64,000 bases of DNA, from positions 1 through 64,000 of the forward strand of contig JAURVB010013163.1 of the NCBI GenBank assembly GCA_033002965.1, written 5' to 3'. Position numbers and translations under genes: made by a program. Position 1 is the stretch's first letter; each line of letters starts with the position of its first letter. The notes below the pieces were generated by a model. That model saw nothing but the letters and a program-made list of their open reading frames with translations, searched no databases and had not been told where the DNA came from. The stretch is from Piper betle. Its lineage: Eukaryota; Streptophyta; Magnoliopsida; Piperales; Piperaceae. Positions 25,301 to 37,700 of this stretch are shown one piece after another.

Positions 25301-25404
25301 GAAAGATTTGCCAGCTCTTTCGTGAGACCCAACAGCGACGCAATTTCAGTTGCTGCCACCTTGGCGAGGTTGTCTACTACCAAGGTAATGATTGCCTCCG
25401 CCAT
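22387..25404 (-). pseudogene. CC-NBS-LRR pseudogene, paralogue of the CNL at 1-1934
   Basis: Reading down from the ATG at 25402-25404: the coiled coil and P-loop (GMGGLGKTTLA, about residue 213) are intact to about 24595. There an extra base relative to the paralogue (TGAGT versus AAGC) shifts the frame. The next frame carries LLILDDVW, ITTRNTGV, GLPLA, CFGYCSIF and a canonical MHDLVHDLAQW down to about 23700. A second shift moves to HLGKLVHLRHLNV. A third near 23490 enters the leucine-rich repeats (LVNLPKTIVSLPHLQ occurs three times). After RNVKL, a TAG at 22813-22815 interrupts an otherwise continuous frame that ends at 22387. The linker before the NB domain is longer than in the first copy, with a partly repeated RRMR..R..SxVD(Q/E)TSV unit. 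Three frameshifts plus a nonsense codon indicate loss of function. Confidence 0.88.
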
Positions 25405-25509
25405 GATTTGGGAGCTAATTCCACTGGTGGTGGTCGAGAAGGTGTTGAGAGAAGAGGTGATGACTTAGAAGATGGGAAATATATTGTTTAGGTTGATTCC
25501 ACTAGAGGC

Positions 25510-26400
25510 CTACTTTCCGACAAGAATTTTATGATGACAAGCCGAAACGATGGCATGTGCTTCTTTGCTTTTATTTTTGTAGTGGAAATTTTAGAAACTT
25601 TCCGAGAAAAGTAGGAGAAAATTTTTTTCATCTTTTCTTTTCTTGGCTACCCTACTTTATCTTATCATCATCGTCTCCTCTTTTGTTAGCCTCACGCTAT
25701 ATATTTTCGTTTTATTTTGAAGGCATGTTACAAAGATTAAATACCCCTACCTAGCTTATTTTTTTATGATGTCCTATGTGAATACTTTTTTTAATAATGT
25801 TTACAAGCAAAGTCTGGGCATACTTTGTGTGGGGCGCCTGTAAACAAAAACACAGAGATAACAAATATCGACTTAATTCCACTAACAACTACTTCTATAA
25901 TATTTACAATTTTATAAATAAAAATGATTTATGTGCCTTTTCTTTAGAATATTTTTTATAAGCTGGTCCATTATAATGAGCCCCGATTTGAACCCTCTAA
26001 GGCCATCTTTCCATTTTAAAGGTGAGAGAATTGAAAAAATACTAAGTATTTTCTAATAATTGTCGTGCACAAGAAATCAAGTTCGGTACTTAAATTTTGC
26101 CCCAGGGACTGTATTACTATTACCTTGGTGCTTATATTTATTTTTTAGATGACTTCTCTGCAACAATTTTTAAGATTATGTGGTGAGCTAATATCTTTCG
26201 CTATGTTGTGTTAGCTAGTAACAACCTTAAGCATGCTCCTTCCCGGATGATCCGCTACAATTTACTAAATTAGGTGATCACAATCAATTTCGTGGAAGAT
26301 TCAAACACTGACGTAAGGAAAAAAAAGATTGAAACTTTCAGCTCCATCTTTCTAAACAAACAAAAAATGATTTCTTTTTTGAAAGAAAACCCAAAAGTGA
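25510..26400. other. Non-coding spacer between CNL pseudogene and HMGR fragment
   Basis: AT-rich sequence with no counterpart in the first CNL block and no recognisable gene. Confidence 0.4.
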
Positions 26401-26404
26401 AAAA

Positions 26405-26935
26405 AGCGAACTTGTTAAAGGCGACGAACAGATTCTCGAAGTTCATCAAATCTTCGATGAAGAACTTCAAAGCGGCGGCCTCTTCGCGGATCCGAACTGG
26501 ACGACGGGAGTGCGGGTCATGTCGTCGCACAGCATCACGCTTGACACCCCGCCAGACAAGGCAATGGCCTTGCAACCACAGTTGGTGACGGCGACCAAGC
26601 ACCCCTCGGTGGTGGCCATTGGCACCGAAAACTCCCTGCCATCAAGCACCAGTGGCCAGGCGATCCCCACCGGGATCTGGACGTACCTCACAAGCATCTC
26701 GCAGCACTGGCCCAGGATGGAGTCGTAGTCGAACCTGTTCAGTGGCAAGCTGCCCAGGGACCGCTCGGCGGTGACCTCCACCATCTAGCGGCAGATCGAC
26801 GCGCCGCGGAGGCCGTCGCGCAGCCGGGCCTCCAAGGAGTAGGAGGGGCCGGCGCCTGAGATGACATCGGCATCCTAGCCGATGAGTTTGGGCGGCGCCG
26901 GTGGCGGGGCTGCGGTGTTGCGGTGAGCAGGGCGG
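26405..26935 (-). pseudogene. HMGR: Fragment of 3-hydroxy-3-methylglutaryl-CoA reductase (catalytic domain)
   Basis: HMGR makes mevalonate, the committed step of cytosolic isoprenoid synthesis. On the minus strand a GC-rich island reads, in order, [32 protein letters not shown], then [28 protein letters not shown] and [19 protein letters not shown]. It then shifts frame at about 26478 (a GGG expected before CCGCC is GG) into [20 protein letters not shown]. These are hallmark segments of the N-terminal half of the catalytic domain. Two in-frame stops lie upstream (one before DADVIS, one before MVEVTAERS). Membrane spans and the rest of the catalytic domain are absent. It is a decayed fragment present in only one CNL block. 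Confidence 0.82.
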
Positions 26936-27279
26936 GGGTGAAATTCGTCAGGACTGGAGATGAAGGTCTGGACGAAATCAATGCCGAAGAAGCCGAGGAG
27001 ACGTTACCAAGGTCTAAGGAGCCATTTACTAGGATATATTTTTTTCTATTTTTTAATTTTATTTTTTACTTAAATAATAGAAATAAAATTATTATTTATC
27101 TTTCTCATTTGCACACTTATTAAGAAACAATTAATTTTTTACCATCGAATTTCTGTAATTATTAATGGCATAATTAAGACCATAATTTTAACTACTATAT
27201 GGTGACCTAAATTTTAGGTGGTATGACTTCATATGATTTTAAATGTGTTTTGAGTAGTTAAGTGATATTATGTATATTA

Positions 27280-27883
27280 TTAAATTATATTATCGAGGTC
27301 GAACACTACCTTGGTCAAACTCGGCTCGTAGGATCGAGTTTAAGCCGAATGCCAAATGCTCACGAGTTGGCTCGCTCAATTAGCAGCCCTACCCGAACCC
27401 TTGGCTCATTCAATTAGCAGCCCTACCAGGACCCTCCTCCTCCCCCTCCCCCAAACATTTGGTGACGAGCAATCTTAGCACTTTGTGTAAATATTTGGGA
27501 GAGAGCTTCGTTGTTTTGTTTTTTCTTTTTAGCGGTGTGTGATTTTATAATTTTCCCCGTCTAGGCTATCTCACTACTTTGTTATTATATTGTATATAAA
27601 TAAATATAACTAGTTACAATTAAACTTTATTAATATATATATATATAACTATATTATTAGATTATTTTACCGAGTCAAGTTTGAGTCGAGCTACGAGTCA
27701 ATTTCGAATCGAGTTCAAGTTATAATCGAGTCGAGTCGAATCGAATACTACCTTGCTCAAACTCGGCTCGAAGGATTCAAATTCAAGCTCGAGAATTTAA
27801 ATATTGAGTTTCGAGTTGAGTCGAGCTAAGCTGAACGCCAAATGCTCATGAGCTGGCTCGCTCAATTAGCAGCCGTAGTTATT
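27280..27883. mobile_element. hAT-MITE-like insertions with AATTAGCAGCCCTA ends
   Basis: The 3' ends GGCTCGCTCAATTAGCAGCC at 27367-27390 and 27854-27876, plus a further CATTCAATTAGCAGCCCTAC, are typical of plant hAT-type miniature elements rich in TCGAG/CTCGG words. The second unit, about 27562-27883, interrupts sequence that is continuous in the first CNL block (2268 there), so it inserted after the duplication or was lost from the other copy. Confidence 0.55.
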
Positions 27884-29042
27884 ATGATTGTAATATATGG
27901 TTATTAGTATAGTATTATTATGAGTAAACTTATTACCCATTGAATGTTTTATTGAATGATTAATTGTGTGGAGTAGTGGAATAGGTCTAAGTATTTGATT
28001 ATGCTCATGATATAATAATGAGATGTATGTAATTTGCAAGTCAAATTGAAGCTTTTCTAGCGCACGTTTACAAATAAAAAATCAATTGAATTTTAATATA
28101 GAAAGTTAAATATGAATGATATCCAAATTTAATAAAATAATAGAATAGGATTCGATGATGATAATAGATTTTTGTTGCTTGAGAAATTCGATATTAATTT
28201 TAAATAATATGGGTGAGTTTAGGGATGAGTTCATATATCTGTTATCCGTGAGACCAATCCTAATCCAACCTGTTTATATCCAATTCAAAACAATTTCAGA
28301 TCAGATTTGGGTTTAAACTTTTCGAATTTATAATATATCCGAAAATATTCGGATCGAATATAGACTTGGGGTGATTCAACCCAAATCCAAACCGAATAGG
28401 TGACATTTTATGAATTTATATTAAAAAATAATTAAAAATTATATTCTTTTTTATTTTAAACTTGTTTTATATTAAAATTTGTATAATTTATATTATTTTA
28501 GTCAATTGAATCAGATTCGCGTTATGCGAATTTGGGTTAGATAGCGATATAATAAATAAAATGGATATAATTTTAGATTCGGGTTTAGATTTTCGGATTA
28601 AAGTTTTAAAGACATGACAATATTTGATTCATATCCCCCCAAATCCATCTAAGTGAGGTAACTGTTAACTCCTCAAAAACTCGGAGATGTATAATTTAAT
28701 TTTTTTGAATATTGGTGTGAAATTTGGAGCTCATTGAAACGCGTACATATTGTTTATCTCCGTGTTTAATGCTTGGTGGCAAGTGGAAGGTTCGCATGGT
28801 ATCACAACGAAATAACAAGGAAGGTTCGCATGGTATCACATGTGACATCGAATTGAGCTTTGTTTGAGGCTGCTTTGCTTAATCTTGCAAGGAAGAGCCT
28901 GGGTCTTTGTGATAAGTATGTTATATTTTTGTGCGTAGACATCGATGCACATAGTTGCCTTTTCTTTTAATGCCTCGTAATGTGTATCAAGCAAATTCTA
29001 ATATGGGTTTGGTTCATCAAGGGACAAAAAATGGTGTATGAT

Positions 29043-30053
29043 ACAAAGCATGAGATGGGTATCATATATATATTTATGAACATAGTTTTAATAAGTGTTC
29101 TGTAAAATCAATTAACAAGGTTGTGTCTATCTTGTCGGCTTGTGGAGTTTCAAGCATGCTGGAAATGGAGCTTGGATGGGCAGTGATTGAGACGTTTTGC
29201 AGTCGGTGGATTGGACAAGGCGTAGAATAGGAAGACTAGAGAGTTATAGCTTGGTAATTGGGTGTATTAGCACAAACTGTGTTATAAAAGGGGTTAAATG
29301 TCATTGAAATTAGACCAATTTATGCTTAGAGTTGAAGATTTAGAACATATGTTGTAGTTATAACTTGCATTGGAAGCTGGGTAGAGTGCTTATCTCAGTC
29401 AGAATGGTTGTAATCAGTCTTAAGTTTGCTCATAATCTTGTTGCTGTCTCGTCTCATACTGGTAATATGAGTTTAGTACCACATTATGGATAATATTTTG
29501 ATCATATGATTACACCTTTCAAGTTCGATTTCGCCTCCATTTTTTATGACTTCAATAGGTCATGCTCAGTATGAATCGACATAGAATATTTACCTCAAAA
29601 AAGTTCTTTTTTCACAGATGTATGTATGTATGAGGTCAATGAGAGATTGGAATCCTTGTTTTAAAGTTTATTACTCAATTTATGGACGTCTGGTTCTATT
29701 GAGGGAATGAGATGTGATAAACTGATTGCCAATCCTACTTTGTCATTGATGCTTGTATTGATCCTAGACTGTTGTGGTTAATTGGCTTGAATGAGAGGGC
29801 TATCAGTTCAAGCCTTAAATTGAAGAAAAAATAGCATATTCAACTTTCTGTTGAAAAGCACTTTTAAGAATTGTTGCCATTTGCTGAAACATGGTTTTTA
29901 ATCTTTTGTCGGGCAGTGCATTCTCCCTGTTTGTTCATATTTGGCAATTACTTTGAAAAGCTGGAGTTCTTAACTGCTCTATTCTGTATGTAATCTTGTC
30001 AATTATATAATTGCAGAGACGCATTTGACCGAAGGAGTCGCTAGGAGAGTAAA
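29043..30053. other. Intergenic to 5' region of the VPS25 relic
   Basis: No gene recognised. The last 30 bases before 30054 follow an AG at 30014-30015 and may be a remnant 5' UTR exon. Confidence 0.4.
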
Positions 30054-30901
30054 ATGCAGAACCTAGGGGATTTTAAATTGCCGCATTTCTTTAACTACGC
30101 CCCACATTTTACGTAAGAATTCTTTTGCCACTTTTGTTTTTTAAAAAAATAGAAAAAACCCAACTTTCGTAACATCCTTGGTTATGAAGGAACCAACAAT
30201 ACATTTTTATGTCTCAGATTCTCCTTCCGCACTTCTTGTTTTTTGTATGAGTTCCTATTTTCCTTTCAGTTTGCAACCAGTAAGGGAAACGAGAGAGAAG
30301 CAAATTCAACTTTGGAAAGAGCTTATACTTGAGTATTGCAAAAGTCAAAAAATATTTATAATTGGACTTGAGCAAGAATTTCCATTATTCACAAACTCAG
30401 CAATTGAAAGTAATTATTTTCTCCATACCGCTTTCTTTAAAAATATTTATATTACATCGATTGGTATGTGGGCTGTAGTTTTTCGAATGGTGTAATGGAT
30501 CTACTCCATGTCGTGGCAATGCAGGATCCCTTAGCCATGAAGCTAGAGAAACATTCCTTTCAGCATTGGTGTCTGAAGGCGTGTTTTCAACCTAACAATA
30601 TGGTTAATGTAGATATCAGAAAATATTCAGTTTTTGCTCCTTGTTCCTTTGTTTAGGACGTGCAGAATGGATGGATAAATCACACAGGATATGCCTCATT
30701 TTGTAGTTGCGAATTCAAGATTGGGCTGATTGTATCTTACACTTTGTAAGTAGAACAAAACTTACATGTATATGTATGTGAATAATTTTTCACTCGCTTT
30801 TTATATTTTTCATTTGTGTATTAAGGCTAAAGACAATGGTTTTGAGGACAGTGTAACGAGCGTGGATGATCTGCGCTTTGGAGTATAAACTCGTGGAACA
30901 G
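30054..30901 (+). pseudogene. VPS25: VPS25 (ESCRT-II subunit) pseudogene, last exon missing
   Basis: VPS25 is a small winged-helix subunit of ESCRT-II that acts at endosomes in multivesicular body sorting. Five exons are visible. 30054-30112 is MQNLGDFKLPHFFNYAPHF. 30270-30409 is LQPVRETREKQIQLWKELIL then KIFIIGLEQEFPLF. 30525-30578 is RSLSHEARETFLSALVSE, with a GC instead of GT donor. 30657-30745 is GRAEWMDKSHRICLIL-stop-LRIQDWADCILHF. 30826-30901 is AKDNGFEDSVTSVDD...GV-stop-TRGT. The stops are TAG at 30704-30706 (tryptophan expected) and TAA at 30886-30888 (glutamate expected). The conserved terminal exon (ELHGIDR... region) is not found before the LTR fragment at 31007. Splice phases all fit, so this was a spliced gene and not a retrocopy. 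Confidence 0.88.
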
Positions 30902-31006
30902 GTAATGGGAGTGCTCTTTTTTCTTCTCTTTTATTTCTTGGAACGAGAAAACTCCAAAATTTTGGTTTACCAGATTTTATTTGGAACAAAAACTTGAATT
31001 ATGGGA

Positions 31007-31903
31007 TACCGAGCCCGACTCATCTACGAGGTCGACGCGGCCAACGGAGGTGGTAGCTCGCCGGAAAATGGGTAAAACAGAGCGGCGGCGCGATGGGTGG
31101 CTAGATCCGGCCGGCCACGGCGGCGATGGCCTCCGCTCCGGTCGGGGAAGGCTGCTAGGGGGTCGAAGGTGCTGTGGCGACCGATCGATCACGGCGGCGT
31201 TGGTCGCCGGCGGCGGAATCGGCGACGGGAGCGCAACGCGGGCGCGGCGTCGCGGCGTGGCTTCCTCGCGTCGCGGCGGCCCGATGGCGGCCGGGCTTGG
31301 TCGGGGCAGCATGGCGACGGCGTCGCCGAGCTGGGCGGCGTCGGTCGACGGCCGGGCGGCGCCGACAGCGGCGGCGGTGGCGCGCGAACGGGGGCGGCGC
31401 GGCACGAGGGTTTGGGCGTGGGGGAGAAACGTCGGGGGTGTGTGTGGTGGCAAACTCGTAAATAATACTTGACTCGTCTCCGGCTCGAGTCAAGTATCAT
31501 AACTAACTCGTATTAAATCCTAAAAATTTCATAAAAATCGGGAAAAATCCCGTAAAATCAAACAACACCAAAAAAATTATAATGACATGCTCTAGAACTA
31601 TCAACCCACCCAAACTGCCCGAACGCGTCCTAACGCGGTAAACGGCCTAATATTAATTCTACGATCCACTATATATAAAAGTAATAAAAAAATGACTGGC
31701 ATACTCTCATATATCTGATAACTCATTCTGTTCTGCTGTATTCATGACGTTATCATCATATATTTGGGTACGCATGACCCTCATAGCTCATACACGAGAC
31801 CGGCGTCGGCTCGGTACACGTGTCCTGAAACTGACTCAACTCGAAAAATAACGGTCGACCCGACCGGTTCTGAATATAAAACCCTAACTCGAATCGTGGG
31901 TTT
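31007..31903 (-). mobile_element. Inverted 5' fragment of a solo-LTR-family LTR
   Basis: The minus strand from 31903 parallels 52726-53650: the CCCACGATTCGAGTTAGGG start, GGGTCATGCGTACCC, GAGTTATCAGATATATGAGAG, TTAGGACGCG, CTCGAGTC and the GC-rich block up to CTCGTAGATGAGTCGGGCTC. It ends abruptly beside the VPS25 relic. The many overlapping ORFs in both strands here are by-products of high GC. Confidence 0.8.
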
Positions 31904-33491
31904 ACGCCATCATGTCTGTTTGGAATTTTTAGGGTATTTTAATTGTATGTATCATAGGGATTTTAGATCACTAGATTGCCCTTGTGGGCCCAACTTGATT
32001 TAAGTTGTAGATTTTTACCCGATTGGTTTAGCATTTTAAGGCCCATTTAGCTTTCTTGCCTCAATTCTCCCTATAAAGTCACTTTTAATACTTGAGTAAG
32101 TTTTACTTTGGACGGTCTCAATCCGAGTTTTTCGATATATATATATATATATATATTGCATATACCCATAGGTGGGCCTCACTAGACCACGAATTGTCAG
32201 ACATTCAGATCATGTCACGTAGTAAGATTAGAGCCCGTTCACGTCAGCCCTAGCTTCACCCTCTTATTTTTCTGGAGATTTCCCATGATTTTAGATGATT
32301 TCCACCCCCTAGCGCCTGCCACCGATTATTAGTTCGCTCCGGTGAGTCTTTGGCCCCCCCAAGCCACCGGACAGACACCACCATGACTATCTCGTAGCTG
32401 GGTATTGATCCACAGCCTTCACCACCACCGGTGCCACAGTTGCCACCAGCGACGGTTTATTGTCGGCATTCCACTGGTGCCACTACCGTTTGAGCTATTG
32501 TTCCGGCATTTCGGCGAGCACATCCAACTGATCTCGTCTACATAGATAGCTTCCTCATCGAGATCATTATTTTAAACACCACGTGACCATCGCAATGGCC
32601 AAAATCACCTCTAGTAGCACCGCGTCACCTCCTGACGACACCGCTCGTCCGAACAATGATTCCGCTCTTTCACAGGCCATTTTCTAGCCACTAGCCTGCC
32701 AGATCCTTGGCCGATCCACCACTACCATATCCTTTGCCTCAATGCCCTATGTCGATCGCAACCAGCGGCAACCACTCGTCGTGTCGTTGTCAACGTTTTT
32801 GATGATGGGCACTGCCCGTCCCATCGGACTCGTTTGCCCGCATTCGGGTACGCTTGCTCGTGCTTGCATTCGCCAGCCCTAAGTCTTGTTCACCCATTCA
32901 CGTCCACCTGCTGCCCGTGTCCGTGTTCAGCAGGTCCGGCACCAGCCCATTTGGCCCACTAGTTTATCTTACCCAAATCGAATTAACTCGTCCAACTAGG
33001 TTCGATTCAGTGAGTTAACCCAGTTTAGCTCATTTTCACCCCATTTTTCGACCATTTTCATGTAATTCGAGAACCTTACAATAGTTTGAGTGCATATTCA
33101 TATTATTTAATATATTTTGGATGCTATGGGTGTTTTTATTTATTTATTATTATTATTTATTTCTTTTTACTTATACATTTCTTTGTTGCGTGTATGTTAT
33201 TATTTATTTGTATTTAATTACCTATTCCATATTAGATAACTATGATATTATTATAATTCATGATTAATTAATATTATTTATTTATCAAATAATTATATAT
33301 TCATTTATTTAATTATTTATATGTTTACTAATATGAACATATATGACATATACTTGTACTTGGTAGTGTATTTATATACTATAATTATATTATTACTTTA
33401 TGATTAAAGTATTACTATTTTCTATGTATTTATTATTTATTTATTTATTATTAGTTATTTTTTTATCATATCTCGATTTACGTGCTAAATG
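31904..33491 (+). repeat. Probable diverged 5' part of an LTR; boundary unresolved
   Basis: The layout resembles that of the complete LTR: a GC-richer block with many GCCACC words (about 32270-33060) followed by a very AT-rich block (33060-33480) leading into recognisable LTR sequence at 33492. Nucleotide similarity to 52726-54200 is not evident by eye. It also holds a (TA)n tract at 32134-32156. Confidence 0.35.
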
Positions 33492-34700
33492 TTTAGTTGT
33501 GGGTTTATTTAGCAATGTCTTCTTTATTAGGATATATTGATAATGTGAGCACACACCATGAGCATGTATTATACAGCAATGTCAGTATTTTACTTTGGAG
33601 TGGCCTTCAATGTAGGTTTCAGAGTCCCAGCTCGTCGTAGATTAGGCATCATGCTTAGAGCTTGAACCACAGGTATGTTAGGATCTTCTTAGTTTTTATT
33701 GATATAGTCTATTGCTAATTTGATTTCCAAATCACAAGACATGTTAAGTGGATGTTTTATCGAACCCCACTTAAAACAGGTCATTTAAACATATTTTACT
33801 TCCATGATTAATAACCCTCGAGTCTGATTTCAAAAACAAAATTCACTGCATGTTGCCTTCGGGGCTAGTATATAAATATCTTTTCATGCCTATATATAAT
33901 TTTATCGGTGTTTTCGGATGAGATGTGAGATCAAGAGAAACTCGACTCACAAGTAACATGAGCCAATCAAAGCGAACTCTGGATTGGTAAGCGGGTCATT
34001 CCCGATGGATCCCGACAACTCCACCTTTGGAGTTTTTCAAACCTAGAGAAGTGTAGAGGATTATGGGTACTGCAATGCAGCCCATGCTAGACTTGTAGTT
34101 TTAAAGGGTAAAGACGCGTGCCTGAGAGTAATCGATCTTTGTGCTCAAGGCTAGGAGTGATACAGAGGATGTAGAGGGTTAAAGGAAAAGGGAAAAAATT
34201 GATTTTCTGGTCAAAGGATAGTTTTAAAGTTTGCCGAGGTATTAGACGAGTAAGAATGGGATATTGTCAAGCCGAGGCCGACGATTCTAAATTAATGCCT
34301 TTATGAGAGATTCTATGAGGAAGTATATAAATAATTTCATTTAACAGGAGAATTCTCCTGTGCTAGTTTGATTATTAGTTATTTTTGGACTAGTAATACT
34401 CGTTACTGATGTTTTTATATTATATATGTAGGTCTTGTGATCCTGAATCGGTTTTGATAGAAAGACAGATAAACACTACACACACTTGAGCTCAACGCAA
34501 TTTTTTTTCATGCTTTTATTTATATTTGATGAATTTTCATGCATATTTAGCAATGCCTTCCATTCTCTTGATGCCAAGCGAGTTATTTCAATATATATTA
34601 TTGATTGAGTCTTATATACTATCTGCTTTAGACATGACTCGACTCTATTGTAATATTTTTTATTTGGTTCTTAGGTGAATTAAAATTTGGGTGTTATACA
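33492..34700 (+). mobile_element. LTR 3' portion inserted at the end of the Copia element
   Basis: Closely parallels 11596-12833 (GTGAGCACACACCATGAGCATGTAT, TTAAGTGG, TTCGGGGCTAGTATATAAAT, CTAGAGAAGTGTAGAGG, TTATGAGAGATTCTATGAGGAAGTATATAAA). It ends GTGTTATACA at 34691-34700, directly abutting the last codons of the minus-strand Copia RNase H region. It is in the opposite orientation to the Copia element, so it is an independent insertion. Confidence 0.7.
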
Positions 34701-37700
34701 CCAATTTTGTCAACATATCAGCAGGATTCTTATTGTCCTCAATCTTTACCAATTTCAACTATCTATCCCACAACAATGATCGAATGAAATGACACCTCAA
34801 GTGAATATGTTTAGTTTGTGAATGAAATGCCGAGTTCTTAGCAAGATGAATAGTGCTACGACTATCGGTGTACAAGCTGCAATCCACTCGCTCATCAACT
34901 GCTTCACCCATATAAATTCCATACTTACTTAGGTAGCAACTACATACTCAACTTATGTTCAAGATAAAGCAACAATTTTTTGTAGCTTTGAAACTCAACT
35001 TATAGTTGTTCCACCTACAATTTAAATATATCTTATTGTCATTCTGTCATTATCTCTATCACCACCATGGTCTGAGTCTACATAACCTCTCACATCAATG
35101 TTATCTCCCCTAAAATACAAATAATACTTCGAAGTACCTTTCAAATACCTTAACATCTACTTCATAGCTTACCAATGTTCATTCCCAGGGTTAGACATGA
35201 ATCTACTATATGTGTCATAAGTGTTATAGTACTTACCATAGTATATATGAGACTCTCAATGGTTGAATAATAAGACATATTCTCCATGTCCTTCTTTTCT
35301 TTATCTATCTTAGTACCCAACTCTTTTGACAAATTGAAGTGTCCACCTAGAGTTGTAATCACTAGTTTAGCCTCGTTCATGTTGAACCTTTTAAGCACCT
35401 TCTCCACATATCCTTCCTAAGATAACCACAATTTCTTGTTCTTCCTATCTCGAGTAATCTGCATTTTCTTCATGCATGAACCTGCAACAAATATGTTATC
35501 TACATACAAAGTGAGAATTAGAAAATCACCATCTTTATACGTCCATAGATACACAATGATCAACATTACACCTAACAAATTCAGTTCTCAACATAAAATT
35601 GTCAAATTTCAAATATCATTGTCTCGATGTCTATTTTAGTCCATACAAACTCCTCTTAAATCAAAATACCAATTTCTTCTTCCCTTTTACTTCAAATCCC
35701 TTCTGCTGTTGCCTATAAATCTCTTCATCTAAATCCCCATGAAGGAAAAAAGTCTTTAAATCAAGTTGTTCTAAATGCAAATCTTTCACAACCACAATAT
35801 TTAATATTATTCTAATAGAAGTCAATTTTACAATTAGGCAAAAATCTCATTAAAATCAATACATTTCTTCTGACCATATCCCTTCATCAAGAGTCTAGCT
35901 TTTAACCACTTTGTCTCAATTGCCTCATGTTTCACCCTATACACCCACTTGTTCTACATAATTTTCTTCTTGGTCGGGCGTTGCACCAATTCACAGGTAT
36001 GATTTTGCTCCTACGAAGACATCTCATCACCCATAGCTTGCTCCCATTTAAGACAAAATCTATCTTGCATAACTTCTTCAAAGAACTCTGACTATTTTGC
36101 ATTCGTATACAAAACAAAGTTTATGTATTGGTTTCCTTATATGAGTGCTCCTCCTCAAATGAGGAATATTATCCCCTAATGAAGAACTAGAACCATAAGA
36201 ATTAGGTTGTGGTTCCTCATCACCTTTGGTCTCATTTGAACTTTTATTTTCATTCCTCTCCGATGTAGGTATCACTCCATCCTTCAATTCATCAAGTTCC
36301 ATATGGTGTTTCTCCTTAACTTCTCCATTCTTTTCTTGTACTCAATCCTCATACATGTAATCCTTATTGAATATCACATCCTGGTTTCTTATGACCTTGT
36401 TATGTTTATAATCTCATAAACGATAACCATACTCATCACCACCATATCCAATGAAAGCACAATTTTGAAATTTAGAATCAAGTTTTCTCCTCATTTCCTG
36501 ATCCACATGTGTATATGCAATACAACCAAATACTTTCAAGAAAGAATAATTAACTATTTTATCAGACCCTACTTCCTCTAGAATACCACCATCCAAAGTA
36601 CTTGATGGACTCCTATTAATTAGAAAAATTGTTGTATCTATAGTTGTTTCCCAAAGTTGCAAAAGCAAGCTAGCATGTAGTCGCATACTCTAAGCCTGCT
36701 CCATGATGGTTCTGTTCATCCTCTCATCGACCTTATTTTGTTGTTGTGTATTTGGCACAATTTTCACTCTTCTGATCCTATTAGTAGAGAAATAATCATC
36801 AAATTCTTTAGTACAATACTCACCTCTATTGTGAGACAATAGACACTTCAATTTTAACTCGGTTTCATTCTCAACAAGAACCTTCCATACCTTAAAATTT
36901 TCAAAGACATCAAATTTTTGCTCGAGGGTACAAATCTAAATCTTCCTAATCGAATCATTTATGAAGGTCACAAAATAAGAATTACCACCAAAAGACTTCA
37001 TAGGAGAAGGACCACCCCATACATATGTATAAACCAACTCCATTCTTTCATATTTCTTCTTTTTATCATCCTTTAGAAAACTTACTCTTTTCTACTTACC
37101 AAACACATAGTTCTCACAAAAATCAAAGTTAACATCCTTTATACTTGTTAAATCATTCTTGTATTGCAAAATTCTCATGCCGCATTCACTCAAGTGACTA
37201 ATCATGTCATGTCACAATGTTGCTTTATCATTCTTTTCAGATGCCATAGAAACAACATAATTAACATGTGGAGAGAGAAGATATAGAGATCCAACTCTCT
37301 CACCCTTCATCACTACTATTGCTTCTCTGTTGATCTTCCATTGATTTTCTCCAAATGACAACTTGTAGCCCTCACTATCCAATAAATATAAGATTCTTTT
37401 TCAACTTTGGTATGTATCTCACCTCTTGTAGATAAAATATTCCTTCATTCTACAACTTTAATTATATTGTCCTCTTACCAATAATCATGAATTCATGCCC
37501 CTAACCAACGATTACATGCCCCAAATAACTTTGAACATAATTAACAAACCATTTCATATGAGTAGTGCAATGAAATAAAGCCCCGAAATCCACAAACCAT
37601 AATTAAGATTTCACATCTATGTAAGCATACAAATACACGTGATCATACTCTTCATTAGGATTCACCACATTTTCTTCATCCTTTCTTTGGTTTGGACAAT

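Larger units (their letters stand above)
22387..29042. repeat. Segmental duplication of the CNL block (partner 1-3800)
   Basis: Both the coding region and the upstream flank of the CNL are repeated: 25404 down to 22387 matches 1934 down to 1, 25405-25510 matches 1935-2040, 27465-29042 matches about 2165-3800. Two stretches exist only in this copy: about 25510-27465, with an HMGR fragment, and about 27562-27883, an inserted element. Both blocks have the same orientation. Which is ancestral cannot be seen here. Confidence 0.8.
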
